From: Merluccius polli
Taxonomy: Eukaryota; Chordata; Actinopteri; Gadiformes; Merlucciidae
Length of the DNA stretch: 64,000 bases
Direction of reading: 5' to 3'
NCBI GenBank assembly: GCA_030340625.1
Contig: JAOPHQ010005729.1
Location: 100,865 to 164,864, forward strand
Both the position numbers and the translations under genes were made by a program. Shown here piece by piece: positions 58,931-64,000 of this stretch; the first letter of the stretch is position 1, and each line of letters opens with the position of its first letter. Below the pieces are notes generated by a model. The model saw nothing but the letters and a program-made list of their open reading frames with translations, did not search any database and was not told where the DNA came from.

Positions 58931-61900
58931 GGCGTTAAAAGGAAGTAGAAAAAGGAAAAAAAGAGGGGTTTGAAGTTCCTTATAGCGGCGGCCAATAGCC
59001 GCGTCAGGCCCCACAGTGAATTTGTCACGCGTTGACAGCTAACTTGGCGGCACATGGCGAGCAGGAGCGCAGACAAGAGGTATGTTGTAACTCTCGAGAG
59101 TTGCCCACGGGGGTATGAGCCGTAGATAAAGACGGTCTGCCGGGCCCCTGGCAGTGACGCAAAGCCTTTGAACAGGGGCACCGGTCTCTGTGTGTGCGTG
59201 TGTGTGCGTGTGCATGTGTCTACCTGCTGCTGAACAGCGCCGATAACGCAAGGCGGCAGGCGGCTCAGTGTGGGGGCCGAGGAACACCTGGGAGCTATTT
59301 TCAGACCCCGGCCTTAAAAAGCCCCACCGAAACGTTCGTATTTCAAGACGCACTTGCCTGTCTCCATCCTGTTCTCGGCACGGTAAAACATAACGCGTGA
59401 CGCATGATGTGTTTTGTTGCTCTGCACTTACTTTGACCTGTGGTCGGTTACCTTGCTGTTTATTTTTTGACTGATTTGAACACATGCAACCAAGATTAAA
59501 ATACAAATGTTTTGGAAACCTTTCTAAGGTTTCCGACTAAACCAACACTTTTTTTCTTCGCTGCTTTGTTGTGCTAATTGCAATTTGGATTCGCGTTCAG
59601 TAGTGATTTACCCATTCTGTGCCAATGAGGTCAACTTTTGTTGATTGTCAAATAAAGCAAGATATTTTTTCGTTTTACGTCTCCCTAAAAGTGCATTCAC
59701 CTCTTCCACTGCACTCCCACAGTCCAGAAGCATTTTCTCTCCTCTCTCTCTCTCTGTCTCTCTGTGTGTATCATTTCCGAGGAAATGACCACAGTAGTGA
59801 GTCACCATAGATCTGTGGGCAGTCCTCACCAAGCGTGATGGATGAGCAAACTGTGGTGTGTGTGCATGATGTTTTAAAAACATGAACATGTTTTTGAACA
59901 TCAGGGTCATTTCCTTTATTCTCAAGGAATTCAGGAGTTCCCCCTCTTTAAAATCACCACAAATAACAAATAACATAAAAACATTTGAAAACGTTTTACA
60001 GGAAAAGAAAAGGACAGGGATTTTGATGTAAAAATACTCGTAGAACAAGGCGTTAACAATTGACACAGGATTAGCACTGGGAAAATGTATTTTTCATTTC
60101 ATGGGGCCTTTAATGACTTCCTCATTACATAAATAAGATACATTAAAAAAATCAATTATTTGAAAAGATCGTTAGACTAATTTGACTATAAAAATAATCG
60201 CTAGTTTGCCTCCTAATCCAACCCAGCCAAGGCCAACGTCCGGGCCTTTGCCAGTCAGCCCTGGACCCTGAGTTTTCTCTCTCTCTTTCTCTCCCTCTCT
60301 CCCCCCTCTCTCTCTCTCTCTCCCTCTCTCTCTCTGTGTTTCCCGTAAAGCGCACGCAGCCTTGCCGACCTTGTCCCCTGGCCAACTTTCTGCCTTCGGC
60401 CCCTCACTCCTCTCCAGCCGACAACCATAAAGGGCCCTCTGTTCTGGGCGGGAGAGGAATGGGTGGGTGAGGGCTGCGAGGAGCGGCGGAGGAGGCGGTG
60501 GAGGTGGCGGTGTTGGAGGTGGGTGCAGCGGTGAGAAGAAACAGGCGCCCCATACACAAGAAAACATGCATCCCCAACCAGATCTCCTTCTCTAAACAGC
60601 GTACACATGGTGGCTGGCAGCGCTCCCCCTTCTCCCGAGATTAAAGGTGGTTTGATGAAGCACTAGCGTAGCATGGCTAGATCAGATCCCCCCCCTCCTC
60701 CCCCCCCTTCCCTGCCTATTGTTAAAAGACTGCAGGGGAAACCTGAATGAATCAAAGACGCCATTCATCGTCATGCCAAGAAATGTTCACACAATCTAGG
60801 TATTGGCAGTTATTATGCCGTGTGGTGTGGTGTGATGCGGACGCTTTATGTGCTCGCGTTCGCGCATAAAATGAGATCACCCTTTGAATAAACCAGCCGG
60901 AGCCAATTGCCTCGAGGCTTAGCATTTCAATCTCCCAGCTGCCCCATGTCAGTATTAAATTAAAGAAATTCACAGCCAAGTATGATTTCACACGCAATTT
61001 TTTATGATTGTTTTGATTCACAGTGATTTGGTTTTTACGAAGTGAAATCAAATAATTGTCGTTACTGAACGATGCGCAACAACCGTGAACACGGCCGTGG
61101 ACATTTCACAGACGTTTCCGTCGGGGACGTTTTCACAGAGAGGACTGTATTCGTATTTCCACCGTTGCGATCGCTGCGGTTTTCGCCGTTATCCTGCGGT
61201 TTCGGCATTTTGTATTTTTTTTTGGCAGAACCTTATCTCTCCATACTCGGCGAAACGAAACCAAACAACAGCCCAGGCGTCGGTATGTTCGCAGCCTGCG
61301 CTGTGGTTCCGACGTCAACAACGCGGCCCGTTTGGTCCAGGTTGCTATGGGTTGGCCCTGCCTGTCGGCATGCCACCGCCGAGCCGCAGTAAATCGCTCA
61401 AACGCTCCCAACAGCCCGCTGCGTATATCTGAGGACTCGATAATAAGCTGAAATTTACTGCCGTTGGCTGACAGGAGGCCGCAAATAACCGACGAGTACC
61501 TGACAGGTACCATTACCCAAGCCTTGTCGGCCACGCCCCTCCCCCCCCCCCCCCTCCCCAACCCTTGACAAGATGTTACTTGAAGTGTGGGAGTGTGTTT
61601 CCTGCGTCGGTTCATTTGTACGCGTGCATGTGTGTTTGTTTGGCCTGCAGCGTGTGCATATGTTTGGCGTATCGTATTTGTGTGCCGGCGTGTGTGTGTT
61701 GTGTGTGTGGTGTGTGTGTGTGTCTTCTGTGTAGTACGTGTGCTTTTTGCTAGTGCGGGCATGCTGTGTGTAGGTGAGCATGTGTGGTGCGGTGTGCCTT
61801 TGCTTGAGTGTGCTTGCGTGCCTGTGTGTGTGTTTGTGCCCGCTTTTGCTGGTGTGTGTGTGTGTGTGTTGTGGTGTGTGTATGTGTGTGTGGACTATAG

Positions 61901-62068
61901 TCACAGAGCTAATGGGCAGCTTTGGAGGGCCTGTGTGTCAGTGGGAGACAGCCCCCTCTCTCTCTCTCTCTCAATCAGTGGCTGTCGTTTTAAATACACT
62001 TCCATCATTACCTGGTCTCTATGGGGGGTTTGACCTGCATTAACAGGACTAATGGTTGGAAACGGAGA

Positions 62069-62223
62069 TCGAGGCTGAGCGCATGTTTATGTTTATTAGT
62101 CATGCAGACGACTGCATCGCGCCATCACATTTCTCAATCGCGCATCACATTTCTCAATGTAACAAACATTGAGAATATGTTCGTCTGCATGACTAATAAA
62201 CATAAACATGCGCTCAGCCTCGA
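62069..62223. other. Perfect 43-bp inverted repeat (foldback of 155 bases)
   Basis: Arm 62069-62111 and its exact complement 62181-62223, starting TCGAGGCTGAGCGCATGTTT. The 69-base loop has a 10-bp hairpin of its own (TTCTCAATGT at 62151 with ACATTGAGAA at 62166) and a direct repeat of CATCACATTTCTCAAT. Confidence 0.95.
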
Positions 62224-64000
62224 GGAAGGGGGTAAGGAAGAGGAGGGGGGTAAAAATGTAAGACGCAAGAAAATGGAAAGGGACAGGACAGGGGAGATCT
62301 AGAGAAACTGTCGGGTGCCCACTGCAGGTAGGCAGAAGTAGGGTGTCTGTTGACGCCCGCCGCAGGTAGGTCAAAGGTGGGTCGGAGGAATGCATCTGCG
62401 AGCTAATTGCAGTTTTTGCCTCTCGTGTTGCGGCCCGTGTTTTTACTCATTCTCTTGCCGTCGCCTTTGTTTAAACTTCTGCTGTGGGAAAAAGTGATTT
62501 GGACAGGGTACGGCTTGTTTGGCTCACCGGGAAGATTGTGAGTGAGCGCATGCCAGAGTGAATATACACGATACGGTTGCTGGCAGGTACAGATCCACGG
62601 TGATAAGCGGTTAGGTGCAGACGTTGTTGTTGTTGTTGTTGGATACTGGTTGGATACTGTTGTTATTCAATTCCAGTTGTGTTTAATGTTGGAAACCTGA
62701 GGATACTTTCTTGATAAGGAAAGCATGTTGGCGACTGTCGACGTAGATTTCAGCTGTTTTTATTTGTCCAACAGTGGTGGTTTAATGAACCTCTGGATTG
62801 TCCTCGAAGTGTCATGACCAAGTGCATAATTAAAAACATGTCAGAGTGCTCATATAATGAAGGGTAGTGTAAGGAGCAAGTCATTTGAAGTGCCAGAATT
62901 AGATACAATCTGTTTTCTATTTTCATATTTTCTCATGCTTTTACATTTGAATTGTGATTTACACAAGCGAATAAAGGGGGTCGTGCCGGTTATACCAAAA
63001 CGGTTTGGGGCAACCTTCACCAGTGTGAAAATGACTCGTACACCACCCCCGCGTCTGAGATCGCGCTTAGTTGTCGCAATTTAAGTTTTTAAACGCGCCG
63101 AGGCCGTTCTTTAATTGACGGTACAGTTACAGCTCAGTGTTTCGGTCTTCAGTGAATTCTTCATCTGCTTCACAGCTTAACAGACGACAACCCCGCTAAA
63201 AAACCCCCTTGTTCGGGCATGCCTGTTCGTCCCTGCATGTTTCTGGCTGCCTGTTATGCTCCAACGTCTGTTCTAAACAGGGTTTGAATTCGCCTCTCCG
63301 GGCATTTTCCCTACTGGTTCAGAGTGGGATGAATTATGACTTTGACACAGTACCGGCTGTTCTCCTGGGCAGCCAAAGCATTGGTGATAATCAGCTTGGC
63401 CAACCCACAGGGGACGCGGTAAGGATCCTGCTTTAGACTGGGTTGGTTTTGGGGGGTTGTTTATGTTGTTGGTGCCCGTTAGCGAGCATGACGCAGAGGA
63501 TTCGAACAACGCCGCATAACCTCAAAAAGGGGGGTTGTGGTAGACTGCGGCACAATGGCACTGTAATGAGGTGTTAGTTGGGAATAATTAGGTGTAATTG
63601 TCTATCTGTTGCTGTTCCATGCTGTCACTTTCTGATGTCTTAAAGGGAAGAAAATTACTCTAGGCCATGCGTTCAAAGCGTAACATTCGCTGTGCTATGA
63701 TACGCGGCGCAGCCGGTTTGGATGATGGACCTCTTGTCCTTTAACAGTGCATTCCTGGCAGTAACTCAAGGATGCGCACAGATCCACCCCTTTCACCATG
63801 ACGACCGATCCCAGGCTACAGCCAGCGCCACTGTCGGACAACAACTCAAGATGCCCATCAACTGACCGACAAATCAGAATGCTTCATTGTCTGATCCGCC
63901 ACGTCCCATTCTGTCCAATCGTTCTCCATCCCTTGCGTAACCCAAACAAAACAAGAAAAAAATTTGCCCTAATTGGCCAGCTCTGTAATCCATTCAATGT

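Larger units (their letters stand above)
58269..64000 (-). other. gli2: gli2 5' intron sequence
   Basis: No further gli2 exon was found up to the window end. Contains pyrimidine tracts (60276-60337), C runs near 60690 and 61539, GT-rich sequence at 61690-61900, a large inverted repeat at 62069-62223 and a (GTT)n run at 62624-62640. No other gene recognised. Confidence 0.5.

Overview
The window is vertebrate, almost certainly teleost fish, genomic DNA. Genes are split by short introns with GT/AG borders, microsatellites such as (CA)n, (TA)n and (GA)n are dense, and hAT-type miniature elements and LINE tails of fish type are scattered through non-coding sequence. Nothing bacterial, viral or organellar is present.

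Layout. (1) 1-5930, plus strand: the last eight coding exons and 3' UTR of a CP2/grainyhead-family factor, called tfcp2l1. (2) 6300-14790, plus strand: an immune-type gene of the SAMD9/SAMD9L family with a repeat-rich promoter, a non-coding first exon, a small start exon and one giant exon. Its reading frame is broken twice by a single extra base. (3) 15180-16295: a nested pair of hAT elements with a relic BED zinc finger. (4) 16740-about 19640: a TATA box, CpG-rich exon and probable multi-exon transcript of unknown nature. (5) 19636-32050: intergenic DNA with MITEs, LINE debris, minisatellites and homopolymer runs. (6) 32054-58268, minus strand: eleven coding exons of GLI2, covering the N-terminal repressor region, all five zinc fingers, the phosphorylation/processing region and the C-terminal activation domain. 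The 5' end of gli2 lies beyond 64000.

Gene order. Convergent GLI2 and TFCP2L1 neighbour each other in human 2q14.2, so this is a conserved developmental block. Here it has gained a SAMD9L-like antiviral gene and an unknown transcript between the two ends. GLI2 is the Hedgehog-pathway effector, TFCP2L1 is an epithelial/pluripotency transcription factor, and SAMD9L is an interferon-linked translation and virus restriction factor. There is no evidence that they act together; the layout looks like insertion into an old block.

Most notable observations: a candidate internal TATA promoter and first exon of gli2 (57440-57551) whose 16-codon start splices in frame into a known gli2 exon; a perfect 43-bp inverted repeat in the 5' gli2 intron; a 35-bp odd palindrome at 23691; a bistable hairpin at 19503; 39-bp repeats placed at a gli2 acceptor; and two identical-type frame breaks in the SAMD9L-like gene. 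All readings are by eye; no alignment or fold was computed.
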